This document shows, in pieces, positions 54,782 through 64,000 of a DNA stretch of 64,000 bases. Source of the stretch: Leclercia sp. S52. Lineage in GTDB: Bacteria > Pseudomonadota > Gammaproteobacteria > Enterobacterales > Enterobacteriaceae. Both the position numbers and the translations under genes were made by a program. A model generated the notes under the pieces. It worked only from the letters and a program-made list of their open reading frames with translations, was not told where the DNA came from and ran no database searches. Position 1 is the first letter of the stretch, and the number at the start of each line of letters is the position of its first letter. Location: NCBI RefSeq assembly GCF_039727615.1, contig NZ_CP152474.1, positions 1,550,001-1,614,000 of the forward strand, read 5' to 3'.

Positions 54782-57226
54782 ATGAAAATAAAAACGCCTG
54801 ATGCCTTACTGGCTGCCGAGGTGAGCCGTCGCGGGCTGATGAAAACCACCGCGATTGGCGGCCTGGCTGTTGCCAGTAGCGCATTAACATTGCCTTTTTC
54901 ACGCCTGACGTCAGCGGCTGAAGCCGTAGCAGCCATCAAGTCGGATGAAAAAGTGGTCTGGAGCGCCTGCACGGTGAACTGCGGCAGTCGCTGCCCGTTG
55001 CGAATGCATGTCATCGACGGTGAGATCAAATACGTCGAGACCGACAATACCGGGGATGATAACTACGAGGGATTGCACCAGGTTCGCGCTTGCCTGCGTG
55101 GCCGTTCCATGCGCCGTCGCGTCTATAACCCGGATCGCCTGAAATACCCGATGAAGCGGGTGGGCAAACGCGGCGAGGGCAAATTCGAGCGCATCAGCTG
55201 GGACGAGGCCTTCGACACCATCGCCAGTAATATGCAGCGCCTGATTAAGGATTACGGCAACGAGTCCATCTACCTTAACTACGGTACCGGCACCCTCGGC
55301 GGGACCCTGACCCGCTCCTGGCCGCCGGGCAAAACCCTGATTGCCCGCCTGATGAACTGCTGCGGGGGCTATCTCAACCATTACGGTGACTACTCCACCG
55401 CGCAGATTGCCGCCGGTCTTAACTACACCTACGGCGGCTGGGCCGATGGCAACAGCCCGTCGGATATTGAAAACAGCCAGCTGGTGGTGCTGTTCGGTAA
55501 CAACCCGGGTGAAACGCGCATGAGCGGCGGCGGGGTGACCTACTACGTTGAACAGGCACGGCAAAAATCGAACGCTCGCATGATCATTATCGATCCGCGC
55601 TACACCGACACCGGGGCAGGGCGCGAGGATGAGTGGATCCCGATCCGCCCGGGAACCGATGCGGCACTGATCTCTGCTCTGGCCTGGGTGATGATCGAAG
55701 AGAACCTCGTCGATCAGCCGTTCCTCGATAAATACTGCGTCGGCTACGACGAGAAAACGCTGCCGGAAGGCGCACCGGCGAACGGCCACTATAAAGCCTA
55801 TATTCTCGGTCAGGGCAATGACGGGATTGCCAAAACCCCGGCCTGGGCTGCAGCCATTACCGGTATTCCTGAGGCGCGCATCGTGAAGCTGGCGCGTGAA
55901 ATCGCTACGGCGAAACCGGCCTTTATCTCCCAGGGCTGGGGCCCGCAGCGTCATGCCAACGGGGAGCTGGTCTCCCGCGCTATCGCCATGCTGGCGATTT
56001 TGACCGGTAACGTGGGGATCAACGGCGGCAACAGCGGGGCGCGTGAAGGCTCGTACTCCCTGCCGTTTGTGCGCATGCCGACCCTGGAAAACCCGGTTCA
56101 GACCAGCATCTCGATGTTTATGTGGACCGACGCCATCGAGCGCGGCCCGGAGATGACCGCCACCCGCGACGGGGTGCGCGGCAAAGAGAAGCTCGACGTG
56201 CCGATCAAGATGATCTGGAACTACGCCGGAAACTGCCTTATCAACCAGCATTCACAGATCAACCGCACCCACGATATTCTGCAGGACGACAAAAAATGCG
56301 AGCTGATTGTGGTGGTGGATTGCCATATGACCTCCTCGGCGAAATATGCCGATATCCTGCTGCCGGACTGCACCGCCTCTGAGCAGATGGACTTCGCCCT
56401 GGACGCCTCCTGCGGCAATATGTCGTACGTGATTTTTGCCGACCAGGCGATCAAACCGCGTTTTGAATGCAAAACCATCTATGAGATGACCTCGGCACTG
56501 GCGAAACGCATGGGCGTTGAGCAGCAGTTCACCGAAGGCCGGACCCAGGAAGAGTGGATGCGTCATCTGTATGAACAGTCACGGCAGGCTATTCCGGAGC
56601 TGCCGTCGTTTGATGCGTTCCGTCAGCAGGGCATGTTCAAGCAGCGTGACCCGGAAGGGCATCACGTGGCCTATAAAGCCTTCCGCGCCGATCCGGCCGC
56701 GAATCCGCTCACCACGCCGTCAGGCAAAATTGAGATCTACTCCGCAGAGCTGGCGCAGATCGCCGCGACCTGGGAGCTGGAGCAGGGCGATGTGATCGAT
56801 CCGCTTCCGATTTACAGTCCGGGCTTTGAGAACTACGACGATCCGCAGAGCAAAGACTTCCCGCTGCAGCTGACCGGCTTCCACTACAAAGCGCGAACGC
56901 ACTCCACCTACGGCAACGTTGATGTCCTGAAGGCGGCCTGCCGTCAGGAGATCTGGATCAACCCGCTGGATGCGCAGCGACGCGGGATCGCCAACGGCGA
57001 CCGGGTGCGGATCTTCAACGGACGCGGCGAAGTGCATATCGAAGCCAAAGTCACGCCGCGCATCCTGCCGGGCGTAGTGGCGTTAGGCGAAGGGGCCTGG
57101 TACAACCCGGACGCGAACCGTGTCGATCAGGCGGGATGCATTAACGTGCTGACCACCCAACGCCCGTCGCCGCTGGCGAAAGGTAACCCGTCTCACAGTA
57201 ACCTGGTTCAGGTTGAAAAGGCGTAA
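54782..57226 (+). CDS. dmsA: DmsA, catalytic subunit of dimethyl sulfoxide reductase
   Basis: The 814-residue molybdopterin enzyme reduces DMSO and amine N-oxides. A twin-arginine signal (SRRGLMKT, then GGLAVASSALTLPFS) directs Tat export. The [4Fe-4S] FS0 Cys motif is CTVNCGSRC. The Mo ligand is the Ser in HYGDYSTAQ (residue 205). The molybdopterin-binding motifs include NNPGETRMSGGG and the C-terminal MolyDop domain. It is the first gene of dmsABC. Length equals E. coli DmsA. Confidence 0.97.
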   Translation: MKIKTPDALLAAEVSRRGLMKTTAIGGLAVASSALTLPFSRLTSAAEAVAAIKSDEKVVWSACTVNCGSRCPLRMHVIDGEIKYVETDNTGDDNYEGLHQVRACLRGRSMRRRVYNPDRLKYPMKRVGKRGEGKFERISWDEAFDTIASNMQRLIKDYGNESIYLNYGTGTLGGTLTRSWPPGKTLIARLMNCCGGYLNHYGDYSTAQIAAGLNYTYGGWADGNSPSDIENSQLVVLFGNNPGETRMSGGGVTYYVEQARQKSNARMIIIDPRYTDTGAGREDEWIPIRPGTDAALISALAWVMIEENLVDQPFLDKYCVGYDEKTLPEGAPANGHYKAYILGQGNDGIAKTPAWAAAITGIPEARIVKLAREIATAKPAFISQGWGPQRHANGELVSRAIAMLAILTGNVGINGGNSGAREGSYSLPFVRMPTLENPVQTSISMFMWTDAIERGPEMTATRDGVRGKEKLDVPIKMIWNYAGNCLINQHSQINRTHDILQDDKKCELIVVVDCHMTSSAKYADILLPDCTASEQMDFALDASCGNMSYVIFADQAIKPRFECKTIYEMTSALAKRMGVEQQFTEGRTQEEWMRHLYEQSRQAIPELPSFDAFRQQGMFKQRDPEGHHVAYKAFRADPAANPLTTPSGKIEIYSAELAQIAATWELEQGDVIDPLPIYSPGFENYDDPQSKDFPLQLTGFHYKARTHSTYGNVDVLKAACRQEIWINPLDAQRRGIANGDRVRIFNGRGEVHIEAKVTPRILPGVVALGEGAWYNPDANRVDQAGCINVLTTQRPSPLAKGNPSHSNLVQVEKA

Positions 57227-57236
57227 GGAGTAGCCG

Positions 57237-57854
57237 ATGACCACTCAGTATGGATTTTTTATTGATTCCAGCCGCTGCACCGGGTGCAAAACCTGCGAGC
57301 TGGCGTGCAAGGATTACAAGGACCTGACCCCGGACGTCAGCTTCCGCCGCATCTACGAGTACGCAGGCGGCGACTGGCAGGAGGACAACGGCGTCTGGCA
57401 GCAGAACGTGTTTGCCTACTACCTGTCGATTGCCTGCAACCACTGCGAGGATCCGGCCTGCACCAAAGTCTGCCCCAGCGGGGCGATGCACAAGCGCGAT
57501 GACGGCTTTGTGGTGGTGGATGAGGATGTCTGCATCGGGTGTCGCTACTGCCACATGGCCTGTCCGTACGGCGCGCCGCAGTACAACGCCGCGAAAGGTC
57601 ATATGACCAAGTGCGACGGCTGCCACGAGCGCGTCGCCGAAGGCCACAAGCCGATCTGCGTCGAGTCCTGCCCGCTGCGGGCCCTGGATTTCGGCCCGAT
57701 TGAGGAGCTGCGTAAGAAACACGGCAAACTGGCGGCGGTTGCGCCGCTGCCGTCGGCGCACTTCACGAAGCCGAGTATCGTCATAAAACCCAATGCCAAC
57801 AGCCGACCTACGGGTGATACCACCGGCTATCTGGCCAATCCGAAGGAGGTGTGA
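57237..57854 (+). CDS. dmsB: DmsB, iron-sulfur subunit of DMSO reductase
   Basis: The 205-residue electron-transfer subunit carries four [4Fe-4S] clusters: CTGCKTCELAC, CNHCEDPACTKVCP, CIGCRYCHMACP and CDGCHERV with a distal CVESCP. It passes electrons from DmsC to DmsA and is carried across the membrane with DmsA. The ribosome site AAGGAG is strong. It lies 10 bases after dmsA and ends just before dmsC. Confidence 0.97.
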   Translation: MTTQYGFFIDSSRCTGCKTCELACKDYKDLTPDVSFRRIYEYAGGDWQEDNGVWQQNVFAYYLSIACNHCEDPACTKVCPSGAMHKRDDGFVVVDEDVCIGCRYCHMACPYGAPQYNAAKGHMTKCDGCHERVAEGHKPICVESCPLRALDFGPIEELRKKHGKLAAVAPLPSAHFTKPSIVIKPNANSRPTGDTTGYLANPKEV

Positions 57855-57855
57855 G

Positions 57856-58719
57856 ATGGGAAGCGGATGGCATGAATGGCCGTTGATGATTTTTACGGTC
57901 TTCGGACAGTGTGTGGCGGGCGGTTTTATCGTCCTCGCCCTGGCGTTGTTAAAAGGCAATCTGAACAGGGAACAGCAGCAGCGGCTGGTGCTGAGCATGT
58001 TTGGTTTGTGGGTGCTGATGGGGATCGGATTTATCGCTTCCACGCTGCACCTCGGTTCGCCCCTGCGCGCGTTCAACTCCCTGAACCGCATAGGCGCGTC
58101 CTCGCTCAGCAACGAGATCGCCAGCGGCGCGATCTTCTTTGCGGTTGGCGGGCTGGGCTGGCTGCTGGCGGTGCTGAAAAAACTGCCGGCAGGCTTACGC
58201 ACTCTGTGGCTGGTGGTGACCATGGTGCTGGGCGTGGTGTTCGTCTGGATGATGGTGCGGGTCTATAACACCATCGACACGGTGCCGACCTGGTACAGCG
58301 TCTGGACGCCGATGAGCTTCTTCCTGACGATGTTTATCGGTGGCCCGCTGCTGGGCTTCCTGCTTCTGCGGGTGGCGGGCGTCGATGGCTGGGCCATGCG
58401 TCTACTACCTGCCGTGTCGCTGCTGGCGCTGGCGGTGAGTACGGTGGTGGCCCTGATGCAGGGTGCAGAGCTGGCAACGATCCACAGTGCCATTCAGCAG
58501 GCGTCATCCCTGGTGCCGGATTACGGCTCGCTGATGGCCTGGCGCGTGCTGCTGCTGGCGGCGGCGCTGGTGTGCTGGATTGTGCCGCAGCTGAAAGGCT
58601 ATCAGCCTGCAATCCCGCTATTGTCGCTGGCATTTTTGCTGGTGCTGGCAGGAGAAATGATCGGACGCGGGGTGTTTTACGGTCTGCATATGACCGTTGG
58701 AATGGCCGTCGCCAGTTAA
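57856..58719 (+). CDS. dmsC: DmsC, membrane anchor of DMSO reductase
   Basis: The ATG at 57856, right after AAGGAGGTG, gives 287 residues, the E. coli length. Eight hydrophobic helices are visible, beginning GSGWHEWPLMIFTVFGQCVAG. The conserved His and Glu of the menaquinol site lie in the early helices. It oxidises menaquinol and passes electrons to DmsB. Its start is 1 base after the dmsB stop. Confidence 0.97.
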   Translation: MGSGWHEWPLMIFTVFGQCVAGGFIVLALALLKGNLNREQQQRLVLSMFGLWVLMGIGFIASTLHLGSPLRAFNSLNRIGASSLSNEIASGAIFFAVGGLGWLLAVLKKLPAGLRTLWLVVTMVLGVVFVWMMVRVYNTIDTVPTWYSVWTPMSFFLTMFIGGPLLGFLLLRVAGVDGWAMRLLPAVSLLALAVSTVVALMQGAELATIHSAIQQASSLVPDYGSLMAWRVLLLAAALVCWIVPQLKGYQPAIPLLSLAFLLVLAGEMIGRGVFYGLHMTVGMAVAS

Positions 58720-58736
58720 CGCAGATTATTGTTATA

Positions 58737-58771
58737 TAAAGCCGGGACTTAGTGCCCGGCTTTTCTTTTTT
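58737..58771 (+). terminator. Terminator of dmsABC
   Basis: AAAGCCGGG and CCCGGCTTTT pair around ACTTAGTG and are followed by CTTTTTT. It closes the dms operon. Confidence 0.88.
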
Positions 58772-58993
58772 CAATCATGAAATTTTTCGACTGTCGTTTG
58801 GCTTTAATGTTGGCCTTAAATAAACAAAAACAAATACATAATTATTATCGATAGCAGACTTTGCATTAGCAGGATGAGTTTTTTCAATCGACAGGGAGCA
58901 TATCGTGCGCGCGGCTCGATTGGGTGGATTGACTTTGTTTTTGCCAGTGGCATGATGCGCACGAAATCTGAACTTCCTCACGGTTTTTAATCC

Positions 58994-60142
58994 ATGTCGA
59001 CCTATACCCGGCCAGTGCTCCTGTTGCTCTGTGGCCTGCTTTTGCTGACCCTCGCGATCGCAGTGTTAAATACGCTCGTTCCGCTGTGGCTCGCCCATGA
59101 AAACTTACCGACCTGGCAGGTGGGTATGGTCAGCTCGTCCTTTTTTACCGGTAATCTGCTGGGCACCCTGATGACGGGAAGCCTGATTAAACGGTTTGGC
59201 TTTAACCGCAGCTATTATCTGGCATCGCTTATTTTTGCCGCCGGCTGCGCCGGGTTAGGGCTGATGGTCGGTTTCTGGAGCTGGATGGCCTGGCGCTTTA
59301 TTGCGGGCGTCGGCTGCGCCATGATCTGGGTAGTGGTGGAGAGCGCTCTGATGTGCAGCGGCACCTCCCGCAACCGTGGGCGTCTGCTGGCGGCCTATAT
59401 GATGGTCTATTATGTCGGGACCGTGCTGGGCCAGCTGATGGTCAGCAAACTGCCAACCGACCTGATGAGCGTCCTGCCGTGGGTGACCGGCATGGTGCTG
59501 GCCGCTATCCTGCCGCTGCTCTTTACGCGCATTGTGAACCAGAGCAGCGAGCATCAGGAGGCAACGCATATCTGGCCGATGCTGAGACTGCGTCATGCGC
59601 GTCTCGGGGTGAACGGCTGCATTATCTCCGGGATTGTGCTGGGCTCGCTGTATGGCCTGATGCCGCTCTACCTGAACCATCAGGGAGTCAGTGATTCCGG
59701 GATCGGTTTCTGGATGGCGGTGATGGTCAGCGCCGGGATTGTCGGGCAGTGGCCGGTTGGTCGTCTTGCCGACCGCTTCGGGCGCCTGCTGGTGCTGCGC
59801 GTTCAGGTCTTTGTGGTGATCATGGGCTGTCTCGCCATGCTCAGCAATGCCGCGATGGCACCGGCGCTGTTTATTCTGGGTGCGGCGGGCTTTACCCTCT
59901 ATCCGGTCGCGATGGCCTGGGCCTGTGAGAAAGTGGAACATCATCAGCTGGTGGCCATGAACCAGGCGCTGCTGCTGAGCTATACCATCGGCAGCCTGCT
60001 GGGCCCGACCTTTACCGCCATGCTGATGCAGAACTATTCTGACAATCTGCTGTTTATCATGATCGCCAGCGTGTCATTTATTTATCTGCTCATGCTGCTG
60101 CGTAAAGTGGGCGAGCATCCCACGCCCGTGGCCCATGCCTGA
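58994..60142 (+). CDS. ycaD: YcaD, MFS family transporter
   Basis: The 382-residue protein has twelve hydrophobic helices and MFS signatures, including [14 protein letters not shown] after helix 2 and [14 protein letters not shown] between helices 8 and 9. The substrate is unknown. Length equals E. coli YcaD. In K-12 ycaC lies between dmsC and ycaD; here the 270-base gap is empty. Confidence 0.93.
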   Translation: MSTYTRPVLLLLCGLLLLTLAIAVLNTLVPLWLAHENLPTWQVGMVSSSFFTGNLLGTLMTGSLIKRFGFNRSYYLASLIFAAGCAGLGLMVGFWSWMAWRFIAGVGCAMIWVVVESALMCSGTSRNRGRLLAAYMMVYYVGTVLGQLMVSKLPTDLMSVLPWVTGMVLAAILPLLFTRIVNQSSEHQEATHIWPMLRLRHARLGVNGCIISGIVLGSLYGLMPLYLNHQGVSDSGIGFWMAVMVSAGIVGQWPVGRLADRFGRLLVLRVQVFVVIMGCLAMLSNAAMAPALFILGAAGFTLYPVAMAWACEKVEHHQLVAMNQALLLSYTIGSLLGPTFTAMLMQNYSDNLLFIMIASVSFIYLLMLLRKVGEHPTPVAHA

Positions 60143-60148
60143 ATAAAT

Positions 60149-60176
60149 AAAAGCCTGTCGCTGACAGGCTTTTTTT
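60149..60176 (+). terminator. Terminator of ycaD
   Basis: AAAAGCCTGTC and GACAGGCTTTT pair around a GCT loop and run into T7. Confidence 0.93.
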
Positions 60177-60266
60177 GTCTCTGTCACATATAAGAGTTTT
60201 ACGCATTGTTTGTTTATTGCGTCAGACGATAATTCAGAGGCGTTCTATCACTAAAAGGCAGCGATC

Positions 60267-60779
60267 ATGTCTACTCGTCGTTTTACCACTACAGCGCTGG
60301 CAGTAGTATTGTCTTTAACCTTTGCAACTGCACCTGCTATGGCCAATCCGGGCAATGGAAACGGAAATGGCCACGGTAACGGGCAAGGTAATAGCGGCAA
60401 TCATGGCAACGGCAATTCCGGTAAAGGGAATGCCGGTAACCAGGACCATAAACAAAATAACGGTCACCAGAATTCAGGCAAATCAAATAAGAGCGTTAAA
60501 GATGATGTCGATGCACGCGTCAGTTACGATCATGCCCGGCATCTGGCGTTAAATTATGGCCTGACGGGTTATGACTCCCTGCCGCCGGGTATTGCAAAAA
60601 ACCTCGCGCGCGGTAAACCGCTGCCTCCGGGCATCGCGAAAAAGGCCGTACCGGCCTCGATGCTGGGTCAATTACCTTCTTATCCGGGGTATGAATGGCG
60701 GGTGGTCGGTAAAGATCTGGTCTTAATTGCGCTGAGTACGGCGATTGTGACCACCATTATTAATGGCGTCTTTGACTAA
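60267..60779 (+). CDS. CigR/RcnB-like exported protein
   Basis: The 170-residue protein has a signal peptide (to about residue 26, TAPAMA), followed by a low-complexity Gly/Asn/His tract of about 45 residues (NGNGNGHGNGQGNSGNHG). A short conserved domain carries a duplicated motif, LPPGIAKNLARGKP and LPPGIAKKA. A C-terminal hydrophobic helix ends in STAIVTTIINGVF. The LPPGIAK motif and layout match the CigR family, named for a Salmonella anti-virulence protein, and resemble RcnB. K-12 has ycaM-ycaN-ycaK in this interval, so content differs. Function here is unknown. Confidence 0.75.
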   Translation: MSTRRFTTTALAVVLSLTFATAPAMANPGNGNGNGHGNGQGNSGNHGNGNSGKGNAGNQDHKQNNGHQNSGKSNKSVKDDVDARVSYDHARHLALNYGLTGYDSLPPGIAKNLARGKPLPPGIAKKAVPASMLGQLPSYPGYEWRVVGKDLVLIALSTAIVTTIINGVFD

Positions 60780-60784
60780 TAAAT

Positions 60785-60812
60785 AAAACGCCCGGTGAAA
60801 ACCGGGCGTTTT
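60785..60812. terminator. Bidirectional terminator between the CigR-like gene and pflA
   Basis: AAAACGCCCGGT and ACCGGGCGTTTT form a perfect 12-base stem around a GAAA tetraloop. It can stop transcription from both sides, ending the CigR-like gene and the convergent pflA. Confidence 0.93.
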
Positions 60813-60813
60813 G

Positions 60814-61554
60814 TTAATACATGACTTTGTGACCGTACTGCTCCAGAATGCCTTTTACGCGTTCCATAGTCTCTTTCTTCGGCGGCTTAACGCCATCCAG
60901 CTTGTACTCTTCGCCCATCGCTACCCATTTATGTTTGCCCAGCTCGTGATACGGCAGCAATTCAATTTTCTCAACGTTGCCCATATCACGGGTGAACTCA
61001 CCCAGGCGGTGGGCAGAGTCGTCGTCATCTGACCAGCCCGGCACCACGACATAGCGGATCCAGGTTTTGATGCCTTTGGCGGAGATGTATTTCGCGAACT
61101 CCAGGGTGCGATGGTTAGAGACGCCGACCAGATTCTGGTGAATTTCGTCGTTCATCTGCTTGAGATCCAGCATGACCAGGTCGGTCACTTCCAGCAGTTC
61201 ATCAATCACCGGATCGTAGCGACGGACAAAACCGTTGGTATCCAGACAGGTATGAATGCTCTCTTTATGGCAGGCGCGGAACCAGTCGCGGACAAACTCC
61301 GCCTGCAGGATTGCTTCCCCGCCGGAAGCGGTCACGCCGCCGCCGGAAGCGTTCATAAAGTGGCGATAGGTCACCACCTCTTTCATTAATTCATCAACGG
61401 TGACTTCTTTACCGCCATGGGTATCCCAGGTATCGCGGTTATGGCAGTACAGGCAGCGCATCAGGCAGCCCTGGAAGAAGGTAATAAAGCGGATGCCCGG
61501 GCCATCGACGGTGCCACAGGACTCAAAGGAGTGAATGCGACCAATAGTTGACAT
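60814..61554 (-). CDS. pflA: Pyruvate formate-lyase activating enzyme PflA
   Basis: The 246-residue radical SAM enzyme installs the glycyl radical on PflB. The ATG at 61552-61554 ([20 protein letters not shown]) gives the E. coli length; a longer frame to 61665 is not conserved. The cluster-binding motif is CLMRCLYC (CxxxCxxC). The SAM-binding segment is [12 protein letters not shown]. It lies about 200 bases after pflB on the same strand. Confidence 0.98.
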   Translation of the reverse strand: MSTIGRIHSFESCGTVDGPGIRFITFFQGCLMRCLYCHNRDTWDTHGGKEVTVDELMKEVVTYRHFMNASGGGVTASGGEAILQAEFVRDWFRACHKESIHTCLDTNGFVRRYDPVIDELLEVTDLVMLDLKQMNDEIHQNLVGVSNHRTLEFAKYISAKGIKTWIRYVVVPGWSDDDDSAHRLGEFTRDMGNVEKIELLPYHELGKHKWVAMGEEYKLDGVKPPKKETMERVKGILEQYGHKVMY

Positions 61555-61691
61555 TGCGGTGATATCTCCAGATTCGGCCCGTCCGGGGCCTGTGTATGTG
61601 CACAACTCAAGCGGCTGTGTCGAGTCTGTTTTGGCTGTTATCCATTTATTATAGATACCGGGCAAAAGAGACTATGGTGCGGGAGGTGTTA

Positions 61692-61722
61692 AAAAGGCCC
61701 CACTTGCGTGGAGCCTTTATTG
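61692..61722 (-). terminator. Terminator of pflB
   Basis: On the minus strand AAAGGCTCCAC and GTGGGGCCTTTTT pair around GCAA, with a T5 tail. It lies between pflB and pflA. In E. coli pflA is also made from its own promoters downstream. Confidence 0.82.
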
Positions 61723-61757
61723 TACGCGTTTTACGGCGTGATTTCAGTCAAATCCAC

Positions 61758-64000
<2,243 letters not shown>

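Overview
The window is chromosomal DNA from a member of the Enterobacteriaceae. From ybjQ to pflB the gene order and protein lengths follow the Escherichia coli K-12 segment ybjQ-amiD ... ybjS-ybjT-ltaE-poxB-hcr-hcp-lysO-aqpZ-ybjD-ybjX-macAB-cspD-clpSA-infA-aat-cydCD-trxB-lrp-ftsK-lolA-rarA-serS-dmsABC-ycaD-pflA-pflB. Several accessory genes that K-12 lacks here point to the Enterobacter/Leclercia/Lelliottia neighbourhood, but the species cannot be fixed from this sequence alone. Both ends are cut: ybjQ lacks its start and pflB lacks about 14 N-terminal residues.

Region 1 (1-1.1 kb) is the ybjQ-amiD pair. Region 2 (1.4-18.5 kb) is an insertion relative to K-12. It holds a Crp-like winged-helix regulator, a type II secretion system (gspAB on the minus strand, gspCDEFGHIJKLM-O on the plus strand), a multidomain secreted GH18 chitinase that is the obvious substrate, and a small exported lytic transglycosylase. 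Region 3 (18.5-29.1 kb) returns to core genes: ybjS-ybjT-ltaE-poxB, an inserted DoxX gene, hcr-hcp, lysO and aqpZ, with BIME/REP elements in the gaps. Region 4 (29.1-29.8 kb) holds a single orphan 79-residue peptide gene with a microcin-type GA/GG leader and internally repeated GxxxG motifs. Region 5 (29.9-36.1 kb) is ybjD, ybjX, macAB and cspD. Region 6 (36.4-41.4 kb) is clpSA, a structured repeat-rich spacer, an orphan 138-residue gene, infA and aat; the serW tRNA expected here from K-12 is absent. Region 7 (41.4-54.6 kb) is cydCD, trxB, lrp, ftsK, lolA, rarA and serS. Region 8 (54.8-64 kb) is anaerobic metabolism (dmsABC, pflA, pflB), plus ycaD and a CigR-like exported protein.

A dominant feature of the sequence is a set of single-base indels in homopolymers of 6-7 bases. 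They break gspC (twice), gspJ, ltaE, ybjD (twice), ybjX, macB, aat and ftsK, and fuse gspG to gspH. Ten are one-base gains and one is a one-base loss. Restoring the base gives proteins whose lengths match the E. coli orthologues where I know them (YbjD 552, Aat 234; MacB 646 against 648). Because ftsK is essential, I read most of these as sequencing or assembly errors, not real mutations. The gspA lesion is different: an in-frame TAG where a Trp codon is expected, in a protein that also lacks recognisable Walker motifs.

The most interesting biological candidates are the orphan microcin-like peptide (29501-29740), the self-contained T2SS-chitinase-transglycosylase locus, and the hairpin-rich spacer bounded by direct repeats between clpA and infA.
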